This document shows positions 50,583 to 58,259 of a DNA stretch of 64,000 nt, one piece after another. The translations under genes and the position numbers were made by a program. The notes beneath the pieces were generated by a model. The model made no database searches and was not told where the DNA came from. It saw nothing but the letters and a program-made list of their open reading frames with translations. Position 1 is the stretch's first letter. Each line of letters opens with the position of its first letter. This stretch comes from Actinacidiphila rubida (GTDB lineage Bacteria; Actinomycetota; Actinomycetes; Streptomycetales; Streptomycetaceae), in assembly GCF_900110255.1 (NCBI RefSeq), contig NZ_FODD01000023.1, positions 1 to 64,000 of the forward strand. Reading direction: 5' to 3'.

Positions 50583-52019
50583 ATGGACGCAAGCACAGCC
50601 ATGCAGGCCGCGGACGTCGTCGCCGCGCTGCTGTTCATCCTCAGCCTCGCCGGGCTCTCCCAGCACCGCACCTCGCGGGCCGGGGTGGTGTTCGGCATCT
50701 GCGGCATGGCGCTCGCCCTGCTCGCCACCATCGTGTTCGCCGGACGGCACATCTCCGGCGGCGCGGTCCTCCTGATCCTCGTGGCGATGGCGGTCGGCGC
50801 CGGGATCGGCCTGTGGCGGGCCCGGGTCGTGGAGATGACCGGGATGCCGGAGCTGATCGCCATGCTGCACAGCTTCGTCGGCCTGTCCGCGGTGCTGGTG
50901 GGCTGGAACAGCTACCTGGACGTCGAGGCCCGCGGCTCCGCGCAGACCGAGATCGCCTCGAACCTGCTGCGGATTCACCACGCCGAGGTCTTCATCGGCA
51001 TCTTCATCGGCGCGGTCACCTTCACCGGGTCCATCATCGCGTTCCTGAAGCTGTCCGCGCGGATCAAGTCGAGCCCGCTGATGCTGCCGGGCAAGAACGC
51101 CCTCAACCTGGGTGCCCTGGGGGTGTTCGTCGGGCTGACGGTCTGGTTCGTGGCGAGCCCCGGCCTCGGCCTGATGATCGCCGTGACGCTGGTCGCGCTG
51201 GCCCTGGGCTGGCACCTGGTCGCCTCGATCGGCGGCGGCGACATGCCGGTCGTGGTCTCGATGCTCAACAGCTACTCGGGCTGGGCGGCCGCGGCCGCCG
51301 GGTTCCTGCTCGACAACAACCTGCTGATCGTCACCGGCGCGCTCGTCGGCTCCTCCGGTGCGTACCTGTCGTACATCATGTGCAAGGCGATGAACCGCTC
51401 GTTCGTCTCGGTCATCGCCGGCGGCTTCGGCATCGAGGCGCCTTCCGGCGGGGACGGGGAGACCGGGGAGCACCGGGAGACGACCGCCGAGGAGGCGGCC
51501 GAACTGCTGGAGAGCGCCACCTCGGTGATCATCACGCCCGGGTACGGGATGGCGGTGGCGCAGGCCCAGCATCCGGTGGCGGAGCTGACCCGGGTGCTGC
51601 GGGAGCGGGGCGTCGACGTCAGGTTCGGCGTGCACCCGGTGGCGGGGCGGCTGCCGGGCCACATGAACGTGCTGCTGGCCGAGGCCAACGTGCCGTACGA
51701 CGTGGTGCTGGAGATGGACGAGATCAACGAGGACTTCGCCGCCACGTCGGTGGTGCTGGTCATCGGCGCCAACGACACGGTCAACCCGGCCGCGATGGAC
51801 GACCCGGGCAGCCCGATCGCCGGCATGCCGGTGCTGCGGGTGTGGGAGTCCGAGACGGTCATCGTCTTCAAGCGGTCGATGGCGTCCGGCTACGCCGGCG
51901 TCCAGAACCCGCTGTTCTTCCGGGACAACAGCCGGATGCTGTTCGGCGACGCCAAGCAGAGCGTCGAGGGCATCCTGCGGGCGCTGCACCTGCCCGAGAA
52001 GAGCCTGGCCTCCTCCTGA
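50583..52019 (+). CDS. pntB: NAD(P) transhydrogenase subunit beta
   Basis: 478 residues. About eight to nine membrane segments (1-270) with the proton-channel His in AMLHSFVGLSAV, then the NADP-binding domain III (about 300-478): ITPGYGMAVAQAQHPVAEL, FGVHPVAGRLPGHMNVLLAEA, VIGANDTVNPAA and VFKRSMASGYAGVQNPLF. Intact family motifs. Standard length, two-gene operon with pntA. Confidence 0.96.
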   Translation: MDASTAMQAADVVAALLFILSLAGLSQHRTSRAGVVFGICGMALALLATIVFAGRHISGGAVLLILVAMAVGAGIGLWRARVVEMTGMPELIAMLHSFVGLSAVLVGWNSYLDVEARGSAQTEIASNLLRIHHAEVFIGIFIGAVTFTGSIIAFLKLSARIKSSPLMLPGKNALNLGALGVFVGLTVWFVASPGLGLMIAVTLVALALGWHLVASIGGGDMPVVVSMLNSYSGWAAAAAGFLLDNNLLIVTGALVGSSGAYLSYIMCKAMNRSFVSVIAGGFGIEAPSGGDGETGEHRETTAEEAAELLESATSVIITPGYGMAVAQAQHPVAELTRVLRERGVDVRFGVHPVAGRLPGHMNVLLAEANVPYDVVLEMDEINEDFAATSVVLVIGANDTVNPAAMDDPGSPIAGMPVLRVWESETVIVFKRSMASGYAGVQNPLFFRDNSRMLFGDAKQSVEGILRALHLPEKSLASS

Positions 52020-52031
52020 GGTCCCGCCGCC

Positions 52032-52071
52032 CGCGCCCCGGACCGGTCCGCCGACCGCTGTCCGGGGCGCG
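52032..52071 (+). terminator. terminator after pntAB
   Basis: CGCGCCCCGGAC and GTCCGGGGCGCG, perfect 12-base stem with a 16-base loop. Confidence 0.7.
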
Positions 52072-52196
52072 GCGCTTCCCCCGCCGGGGGGGCGTTCCGC
52101 ACCCCTGAGCAAAGTCTTGACTGAACATGACAACGGTGTCTCAATGTGCCGTACAACGTTGGAAAGCAACGGAGTTGACGGCCTGAAGGGGGCACC

Positions 52197-54110
52197 GTGC
52201 GGATACCGGCGTTACGGCGGACTGCAGCGTCACGGACCCGATCGTCCTCGTTACCGCCGGCGGCGCTGTGGTGCGCGCTGCTGACGGCCCTGCTCCTGCT
52301 GGTGGCGCCGGCGCCCCGCGCCGCGGCCTCCGGGCCCGCCGCCGGGGCGGCCCCGCAGGCTTCGGCCACGGTGTGCGCGCTGGCCTGCGACACCCTCGAT
52401 CCCTCGAAGGCGGCCCAGGAGACCTTCCCGGTGCCGAACGTGGTGGTCAACGGGCGCGTCGTCGAGCTGCACGTGGACGACGTGACGGGAATGGCCTGGG
52501 CGAGCATCGACGACGGCCTGCTCAACGACTCGGTGTGGCTGGACCGCTCCTGGGACGGCGGCGCCACCTGGGACGGCCTGCTCGGGAAGGCGTGGATCCC
52601 GTCGACGTGGACCGGGACCCGCACCCTGATGTACAACCTCTACGACCCGTCGAACCACCGCCGTGCCGTGCTGCGCGCCTGCGGCGACGGCGCGGGCGTC
52701 AGCTGCACGCAGTGGGCTCACCTGAAGGTCTGCGCGGCGGCGTGCGACGGGGCCGGCACGGCCGGCGGCGACAGCCAGCCGGTCGCCCCCACCACGCTGA
52801 GCGGCCGGACCATCGCCCTGCACACCGACTCCTCGGGCATGGCGTGGGCGACGATCGCCGCGGGCAGGGCCGGCGACGAGGTGTGGCTCGACCGGTCCTG
52901 GGACAGCGGCGCCGACTGGCCGGACGGCTCCTCGCTGGGCCGCACCAGCGTGCCGTCCGGCGGCAGTGCGACCGCCACTGCGAGGATCAACACCGACGAC
53001 CCGCTGGGCAGGTTGTACGGAGGCGCGGTGCGGGCCTGCGGCCGCGCCGTCGAGGGGCAGAACGGCAGCTGCACCGCCTGGGCCCGGCCCGCGGTGAGCC
53101 GTCCCGCGGCCGCCGCGGACGCCCTGATGTACTCCTACGACCCGAACACCGCCTACTGGCCGTCCAGTTGGTGGAACTCGGCGGTCGCGCTCGCCACCGT
53201 CGTGGACTACATGCGGCAGACCGGCGACACGCGGTACTCCTGGATCGTCGACCGCACCTACCAGGTCGACCGGGTGGCCTTCCCGGCCGGCGCCCGCAGC
53301 TCCGACCCGATCGAGGGCGACTTCATCAGCCGCGCCACCGACGACTCCGAGTGGTGGGCGCTGGCCTGGCTCGACGCCTACGACCTCACCCATGACGCGC
53401 GCTACCTCGACGAGGCCGTCACCATCGCGAACTACGTCAACGGTCTGTGGGACACCAGCACCTGCGGCGGCGGGGTGTGGTGGGACCGGGAGCGGACGTA
53501 CAAGAACGCGGTCACCAACGGGCTGTGGGTGCGGCTGACGGCCGAGCTGCACAACCGGATGAGCGGCGACACGCTGTGGCTGGGCCGGGCGACGACCGCC
53601 TGGAACTGGTTCACGTCCAGCGGCCTGATCAACTCCTCCGGCCTGGTCAACGACGGCCTGACGGGGTCGTGCGCCAACAACGGCCAGACCGTGTGGAGCT
53701 ACAACCAGGGGCTGGCCATCGGCGCGGGCGTGGAGATCTGGCGCGCCACGGGCGACGCGGGGGCACTGGCCACCGCCAGGCGGCTGGCCGACGCCGCCGT
53801 CGCCTCCCCCGCGCTGGTCACCAACGGCGTGCTCACCGAGCCCTGCGACACCGCTACCTCCGGCTGCGACGACAACGGCAAGCAGTTCAAGGGCGTCTTC
53901 ATGCGGTACCTGCAGGACCTGGACGCGGTGACCGGCAACGCCTACCACTCCTTCGCGACCACCCAGGCGAACTCGCTGTGGAACGCCGACCGCGACAGCC
54001 TCGACCGGTTCGGCGAGCGCTGGGCGGGCGGCGGGACGTCGTCGGCGCCGAACGTCAGCGACTGGCGGACCGAGGCGTCCGCCCTCAGCGCCCTCCTGGC
54101 CGCCGGGTAA
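52197..54110 (+). CDS. secreted GH76 enzyme with duplicated N-terminal module
   Basis: 637 residues from GTG after GAAGGGGG. Signal peptide about 1-45. Two homologous modules of about 100 residues (80-178 and 198-297) share RxxxLHxDxxGMAWA(S/T)I, VWLDRSWDxGAxW and a C-terminal Cys pair; I know no name for them and they may bind glycan. The GH76 (alpha/alpha)6 domain (about 306-637) has the catalytic Asp382-Asp383 in ATDDSEWW, and WWDRERTYKNAVTNGLW. GH76 enzymes cut or transfer alpha-1,6-mannose backbones, as in fungal or actinobacterial mannans. TTGACT at 52117 may be the -35. Confidence 0.88.
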   Translation: MRIPALRRTAASRTRSSSLPPAALWCALLTALLLLVAPAPRAAASGPAAGAAPQASATVCALACDTLDPSKAAQETFPVPNVVVNGRVVELHVDDVTGMAWASIDDGLLNDSVWLDRSWDGGATWDGLLGKAWIPSTWTGTRTLMYNLYDPSNHRRAVLRACGDGAGVSCTQWAHLKVCAAACDGAGTAGGDSQPVAPTTLSGRTIALHTDSSGMAWATIAAGRAGDEVWLDRSWDSGADWPDGSSLGRTSVPSGGSATATARINTDDPLGRLYGGAVRACGRAVEGQNGSCTAWARPAVSRPAAAADALMYSYDPNTAYWPSSWWNSAVALATVVDYMRQTGDTRYSWIVDRTYQVDRVAFPAGARSSDPIEGDFISRATDDSEWWALAWLDAYDLTHDARYLDEAVTIANYVNGLWDTSTCGGGVWWDRERTYKNAVTNGLWVRLTAELHNRMSGDTLWLGRATTAWNWFTSSGLINSSGLVNDGLTGSCANNGQTVWSYNQGLAIGAGVEIWRATGDAGALATARRLADAAVASPALVTNGVLTEPCDTATSGCDDNGKQFKGVFMRYLQDLDAVTGNAYHSFATTQANSLWNADRDSLDRFGERWAGGGTSSAPNVSDWRTEASALSALLAAG

Positions 54111-54131
54111 CCGGTCCCCGTCCGGCGCACC

Positions 54132-54163
54132 GGGCCGGCCGCTCCCCCGCGGGCGGCCGGCCC
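54132..54163 (+). terminator. terminator after GH76 gene
   Basis: GGGCCGGCCGC and GCGGCCGGCCC, perfect 11-base stem, 10-base loop. Confidence 0.7.
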
Positions 54164-54370
54164 GTCCCCGCGCACCACCCCTCTCCCCGCACGGGCCGGG
54201 CACCGCAGGGGAAACCGGGTCGTCCGTACGGCCCAGCACCGCGCGCCGCGCTGGACACGACGTGTTTCCGTGTGAGTCAGGACCCGAGGCCTGACGCACC
54301 AGGCGCAACCGTTCCCCGGGAGCATGCCCGCGCGGGACGTGGGCGAGCTCCCTCCACGAGAGGCAGCAGC

Positions 54371-55888
54371 ATGGCGGACTTCGTCGGCGCGGTGGACCAA
54401 GGAACCACCAGCAGCCGCTTCATGATTTTCGACCACGACGGCAACGAGGTGGCCAAGCACCAGCTCGAGCACACCCAGTACCTGCCGAAACCCGGCTGGG
54501 TGGAGCACGACCCGATCGAGATCTGGGAGCGGACCAACGTCGCCATCCAGAACGCGGTCCGCTCGGCCGGCCTCCAGGCCAGCGACCTCGCCGCGATCGG
54601 CATCACCAACCAGCGCGAGACCACGGTCGTGTGGGACCCTCGCACCGGCCGCCCCTACGGCAACGCGATCGTCTGGCAGGACACCAGGACCGACTCCATC
54701 GCCAAGGCGCTGGAGCGCGACGGCCACGGCGACCTGATCCGCCGCCGCGCCGGCCTGCCGCCGGCCACGTACTTCTCCGGCGGCAAGATCAAGTGGATCC
54801 TGGAGAACGTCGAGGGCGTGCGCGCCGCGGCCGAGCAGGGCCACGCGCTGTTCGGCACCACCGACTGCTGGGTGCTCTGGAACCTCACCGGCGGCCCCAA
54901 CGGCGGCATCCACGCCACCGACGTCACCAACGCCAGCCGCACCATGCTGATGGACCTGGAGACGCTGGACTGGGACGACGAGCTGCTCAGCATCTTCAAC
55001 ATCCCCAGGGCGATGCTGCCGACGATCTACCCGTCCTCGCACCCCGAGGCGTTCGGCACCACCCGCACCTCGCGGCCGCTCAGCGCCCCGGTGCCCATCG
55101 CCGGTGTGCTCGGCGACCAGCAGGCGGCGACCGTCGGCCAGGTCTGCTTCGCCCCCGGCGAGGCCAAGAACACCTACGGCACCGGCAACTTCCTGCTGCT
55201 CAACACCGGCACGGAGGCGGTGCGTTCGGAGCACGGCCTGATCACCACCGTCGCCTACAAGTTCGGTGACGCGCCCGCGGTGTACGCGCTGGAGGGCTCG
55301 ATCGCGGTCACCGGCTCCGCGGTGCAGTGGCTGCGCGACCAGCTGCACGCCATCTCCGACGCGGCCGAGAGCGAGCGGCTGGCCAAGACGGTCGACGGCA
55401 GCGACGGCATCTACTTCGTGCCGGCGTTCTCCGGCCTGTTCGCGCCGTACTGGCGCTCCGACGCCCGCGGCGCCATCGTCGGCCTCGCGCGCTACCACAA
55501 CAACGGCCACCTGGCCCGGGCCACACTGGAGTCGATCTGCTACCAGAGCCGCGACGTGGTCGTGGCGATGGAGCAGGACTCCGGGGTGCACCTGGACGTG
55601 CTCAAGGTCGACGGCGGCGTCACCGCCAACGACCTGGCGATGCAGACCCAGGCGGACGTGCTCGGCGTCCCGGTCAGCCGCCCGGTGGTCGCCGAGACCA
55701 CCGCGCTCGGCGCCGCCTACGCCGCGGGTCTGGCCGTGGGCTTCTGGCAGAACACCGACGAACTGCGCCAGCACTGGCACGAGTCGAAGCGCTGGGACCC
55801 CCAGTGGACCGAGGAGCAGCGCGAATCGGGCTACGCCGGCTGGAAGAAGGCCGTGGACCGGACCCTGGACTGGGTCGAGGTCGAGTAG
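54371..55888 (+). CDS. glpK: glycerol kinase
   Basis: 505 residues, normal GlpK length. FGGY-kinase signatures: GAVDQGTTSSRFMIFD, GITNQRETTVVWD, IVWQDTRT, YFSGGKIKWIL, GTTDCWVLWNLTGG, GDQQAATVGQ, YGTGNFLLLNTG, FSGLFAPYWRSDARG and KVDGGVTANDLAMQ. It phosphorylates glycerol to glycerol 3-phosphate with ATP. GAGAGG lies ten bases before the ATG. It stands alone: no glpF or glpD next to it, and a strong terminator follows. Confidence 0.97.
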   Translation: MADFVGAVDQGTTSSRFMIFDHDGNEVAKHQLEHTQYLPKPGWVEHDPIEIWERTNVAIQNAVRSAGLQASDLAAIGITNQRETTVVWDPRTGRPYGNAIVWQDTRTDSIAKALERDGHGDLIRRRAGLPPATYFSGGKIKWILENVEGVRAAAEQGHALFGTTDCWVLWNLTGGPNGGIHATDVTNASRTMLMDLETLDWDDELLSIFNIPRAMLPTIYPSSHPEAFGTTRTSRPLSAPVPIAGVLGDQQAATVGQVCFAPGEAKNTYGTGNFLLLNTGTEAVRSEHGLITTVAYKFGDAPAVYALEGSIAVTGSAVQWLRDQLHAISDAAESERLAKTVDGSDGIYFVPAFSGLFAPYWRSDARGAIVGLARYHNNGHLARATLESICYQSRDVVVAMEQDSGVHLDVLKVDGGVTANDLAMQTQADVLGVPVSRPVVAETTALGAAYAAGLAVGFWQNTDELRQHWHESKRWDPQWTEEQRESGYAGWKKAVDRTLDWVEVE

Positions 55889-55941
55889 CCGCGGCCGAAG
55901 GCACCCGCCCCTCCCCGCGGGCAGCTCCCCCGTCCCCGCCC

Positions 55942-55990
55942 GGCCCCCGGCCGGCGACGCCGCCACCGCGCGGCGCGCCGGCCGGGGGCC
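55942..55990 (+). terminator. terminator after glpK
   Basis: GGCCCCCGGCCGGC and GCCGGCCGGGGGCC, perfect 14-base stem around a 21-base internal region that can fold again. Confidence 0.7.
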
Positions 55991-56138
55991 TCGCTCGTGG
56001 CCCTCCTCGCGCGGCCGACCCTCCTGGTTCCGCCGGCCTTCCGGCACCGCCGGCCTTCTCACGCCACTGGCCTTCCCGCCCCGTGGGCGCTTCTCCGGCG
56101 GTCACTCCCGTCCCCGATCCAGGCGCCGATCCCTGCGC

Positions 56139-56186
56139 CACTCCCGGCGTCACTCCCGGCGTCACTCCCGGCGTCACTCCCGGCGT
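56139..56186 (+). repeat. 12-base tandem repeat, four perfect copies
   Basis: CACTCCCGGCGT repeated four times without mismatch; a related CACTCCCG lies upstream at 56103-56110. 147 bases before the next ATG. Confidence 0.85.
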
Positions 56187-56332
56187 CGATCTTGGGGAGA
56201 TCGTGACACACCGTGACTGTACGGCGGTGCGGGCGGGGTGCGAGACTGCCGCACACCGGAACATGCGCGATACACGTATTCCCGGTCGGCGCCGGCGGGG
56301 ACCCCGTCGGCCGGCACTCGGACAGGAGGACC

Positions 56333-57280
56333 ATGGCGGATCCGGTGATCATCGGCAGTGAGCGCAGCGAGGCCGGGCTGCCGGCCGGGATGGAGGTGCT
56401 GCGCCGCGGTGGCTCCGCCCTGGACGCGGTGGAGGCCGCGATGCGGCGCTGCGAGGACAACCCGGCCGACCACTACGTCGGGACCGCGGGCCTGCCCAAC
56501 GCGCAGGGCGTCGTGGAGCTCGACGCCTCGCTGATGCTCGGCTCGGGGAGGCAGTTCGGCGCGGTCGCGGCCCTCAAGGGCTACCCCAACCCGATCTCCG
56601 TCGCCCGCGCCGTGCTGGAGCGGCTGCCGCAGCACAGCCTGCTGGTCGGCGAGGGCGCCGCGCTGTTCGCCGAGGAGTGCGGGTTCACCACGGCCGACCT
56701 GCTCACCGACGCCTCGCGCGAGCAGTGGCGCAAGCAGGTCACCGACTCCAAGGAGGCGGTCGAGGGCGAGAACACCGCGGCCACCGACGGCGACCAGCGC
56801 TACCGCGAGAGCGCGCTGTCCCTGATCCGCAGGCTCGCGCCGCACGACGGGCCGTGGGGCACCATCAACATCATCGCCCTGGACGCCACCGGCGAGATGT
56901 GCGTCGGGGTGTCGACGTCCGGCTACCCCTACAAGTACCCCGGCCGGGTCGGCGACTCCGCCCTGCCCGGCGCAGGCAACTGGTGCGACCTGCGGGCCGG
57001 CGGCGCCGCGTGCACCGGCCGCGGCGAGCTGAGCATGCGCGGCGGCACGGCCCGCACCATCGTGGACCTGATCGCCGGCGGCCAGGACCCGGCGGAGGCG
57101 TGCCGGGCGGCGCTGGCCGACGCGGCGACGCTGCCCGACGAGTTCCGCTCCGAGCTGCGCGCGCTGGCCCTCACCCCGGACGGCCGCCACGGCGGCGCGG
57201 CCGGTCAGGAGGGCAGCGTGTACGTCCTGATGACCGAGGCCTCGACCGAGCCCGAGTCCCGGCCGCGGGTGGTCCTGTGA
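56333..57280 (+). CDS. Ntn-hydrolase: isoaspartyl peptidase / N-glycosylasparaginase family
   Basis: 315 residues. ATG after AGGAGGA. The self-cleaving site is the Thr in PWGTINIIALD, which becomes the N-terminal nucleophile of the small subunit. STSGYPYKYPGRVGDS and GAGNW are the family substrate and activation loops. The large-subunit start (SEAGLPAGMEVLRRGGSALDAVEAA) is intact. It hydrolyses the GlcNAc-Asn bond or isoaspartyl peptides. Cytoplasmic, no signal. The next gene encodes a D-aminopeptidase, 85 bases on, likely in one operon. Confidence 0.88.
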   Translation: MADPVIIGSERSEAGLPAGMEVLRRGGSALDAVEAAMRRCEDNPADHYVGTAGLPNAQGVVELDASLMLGSGRQFGAVAALKGYPNPISVARAVLERLPQHSLLVGEGAALFAEECGFTTADLLTDASREQWRKQVTDSKEAVEGENTAATDGDQRYRESALSLIRRLAPHDGPWGTINIIALDATGEMCVGVSTSGYPYKYPGRVGDSALPGAGNWCDLRAGGAACTGRGELSMRGGTARTIVDLIAGGQDPAEACRAALADAATLPDEFRSELRALALTPDGRHGGAAGQEGSVYVLMTEASTEPESRPRVVL

Positions 57281-57365
57281 GCGACGCACACCGGACCGCC
57301 GGGCCGGGGACGGCGGCGCGTCCACTCCCGCGCCGAGTGGGCGGGCAAGCGAACGGAGAAGCACG

Positions 57366-58217
57366 GTGAGCAGCCAGGAGAAGGCCCTGAGGATCTTCGT
57401 CTCCTCCGACATGGAGGGCACGGCCGGAGTCGTCGACTGGGCGCAGTGCCGCCCGGGGCAGCCGGAGTACACCTACTACCGCACCCTGCTCCAGGCCGAG
57501 GTCAACGCCGCGATCGAGGGCGCGCAGGCCGGCGGCGCCGGCAGCTTCCTCGTCAACGACTCGCACTCCACCATGGCCAACCTGCGTCCGGACGAACTGG
57601 CCGGCCGGGCGCGCTACCTGTCGGGCCGTCACAAGCCGCTGTACATGATGCAGGGGCTGGACGCGTCCTTCGACGGCGTCTTCTTCGTCTCGTACCACGG
57701 GTCGATGTCGGGCACGCAGGCCACGCTCTCGCACACCTACAACCCGCTGGCGATCAGCGAGGTGCGGCTCAACGGGGTGCCGGCCGGGGAGAGCGGCATC
57801 AACGCCCTGGTCGCGCTGGCTCACGGGGTGCCGGTGCTGCTCGTCACGGGCGACGCGACCACCGCCGCCGAGGCCGCGCCGTTCTGCCCGGAGGCGGTCC
57901 CGGCCGTGGTCAAGTCGTCGGTCTCCCGGTTCGCCGCGGACAGCCTGCACCCCGAGGACGCCCGCGAGGTGATCCGGGACGCCGCCCGGCGGGCCGTGGC
58001 AGGACTGGCGTCCGCCCGGCCCCCGCGGATCGACCTGCCGGCGACGCTCACCGTCCGCATGCGCAACCCCGACCTCGCGGAGATGGCCACCTGGATCGCC
58101 GGCGTCGAGCCGGTGGCCGGCGACCCCGTCACCGTGACGATGACGGACGGCGACCCGCTGCGGCTCTACCGCACGTTCGTCACCGTCGTCCTGCTCACCC
58201 GCGGCATCGCGGAGTGA
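57366..58217 (+). CDS. M55 family D-aminopeptidase (DppA-like)
   Basis: 283 residues from GTG after GGAGAAG. Metal-binding motifs at the N-terminus SSDMEGTAGV (Asp, Glu), NDSHSTM (Asp, His), and VSYHGSMSG (His). The decamer-forming zinc enzyme DppA removes N-terminal D-amino acids, e.g. D-Ala from wall peptides. Paired with the Ntn hydrolase it suggests recycling of unusual or wall-derived peptides. Confidence 0.92.
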   Translation: MSSQEKALRIFVSSDMEGTAGVVDWAQCRPGQPEYTYYRTLLQAEVNAAIEGAQAGGAGSFLVNDSHSTMANLRPDELAGRARYLSGRHKPLYMMQGLDASFDGVFFVSYHGSMSGTQATLSHTYNPLAISEVRLNGVPAGESGINALVALAHGVPVLLVTGDATTAAEAAPFCPEAVPAVVKSSVSRFAADSLHPEDAREVIRDAARRAVAGLASARPPRIDLPATLTVRMRNPDLAEMATWIAGVEPVAGDPVTVTMTDGDPLRLYRTFVTVVLLTRGIAE

Positions 58218-58223
58218 GCAGGA

Positions 58224-58247
58224 GGGCCGGGGCCTCGGCCCCGGCCC
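58224..58247. terminator. hairpin between convergent genes
   Basis: GGGCCGGGG and CCCCGGCCC, nine-base stem, six-base loop, between the D-aminopeptidase and the membrane-protein gene. Confidence 0.6.
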
Positions 58248-58259
58248 GCGGCGGGCGGG

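Larger units (their letters stand above)
55889..56332. other. intergenic region with terminator and 12-base tandem repeats
   Basis: 444 bases. Terminator at 55942-55990, then GC-rich spacer, then four perfect 12-base tandem copies at 56139-56186. The stretch 56187-56332 leads to the Ntn-hydrolase gene. No gene supported. Confidence 0.5.

Noticed and set aside
48981..52169. 1062-codon minus-strand open frame across pntAB
   Set aside because: Composition is His/Arg/Gly-rich without domains; pntA and pntB on the plus strand have full family motifs.
56139..56186. CRISPR array
   Set aside because: Repeats are only 12 bases and directly adjoining, with no spacers and no cas genes in the window.
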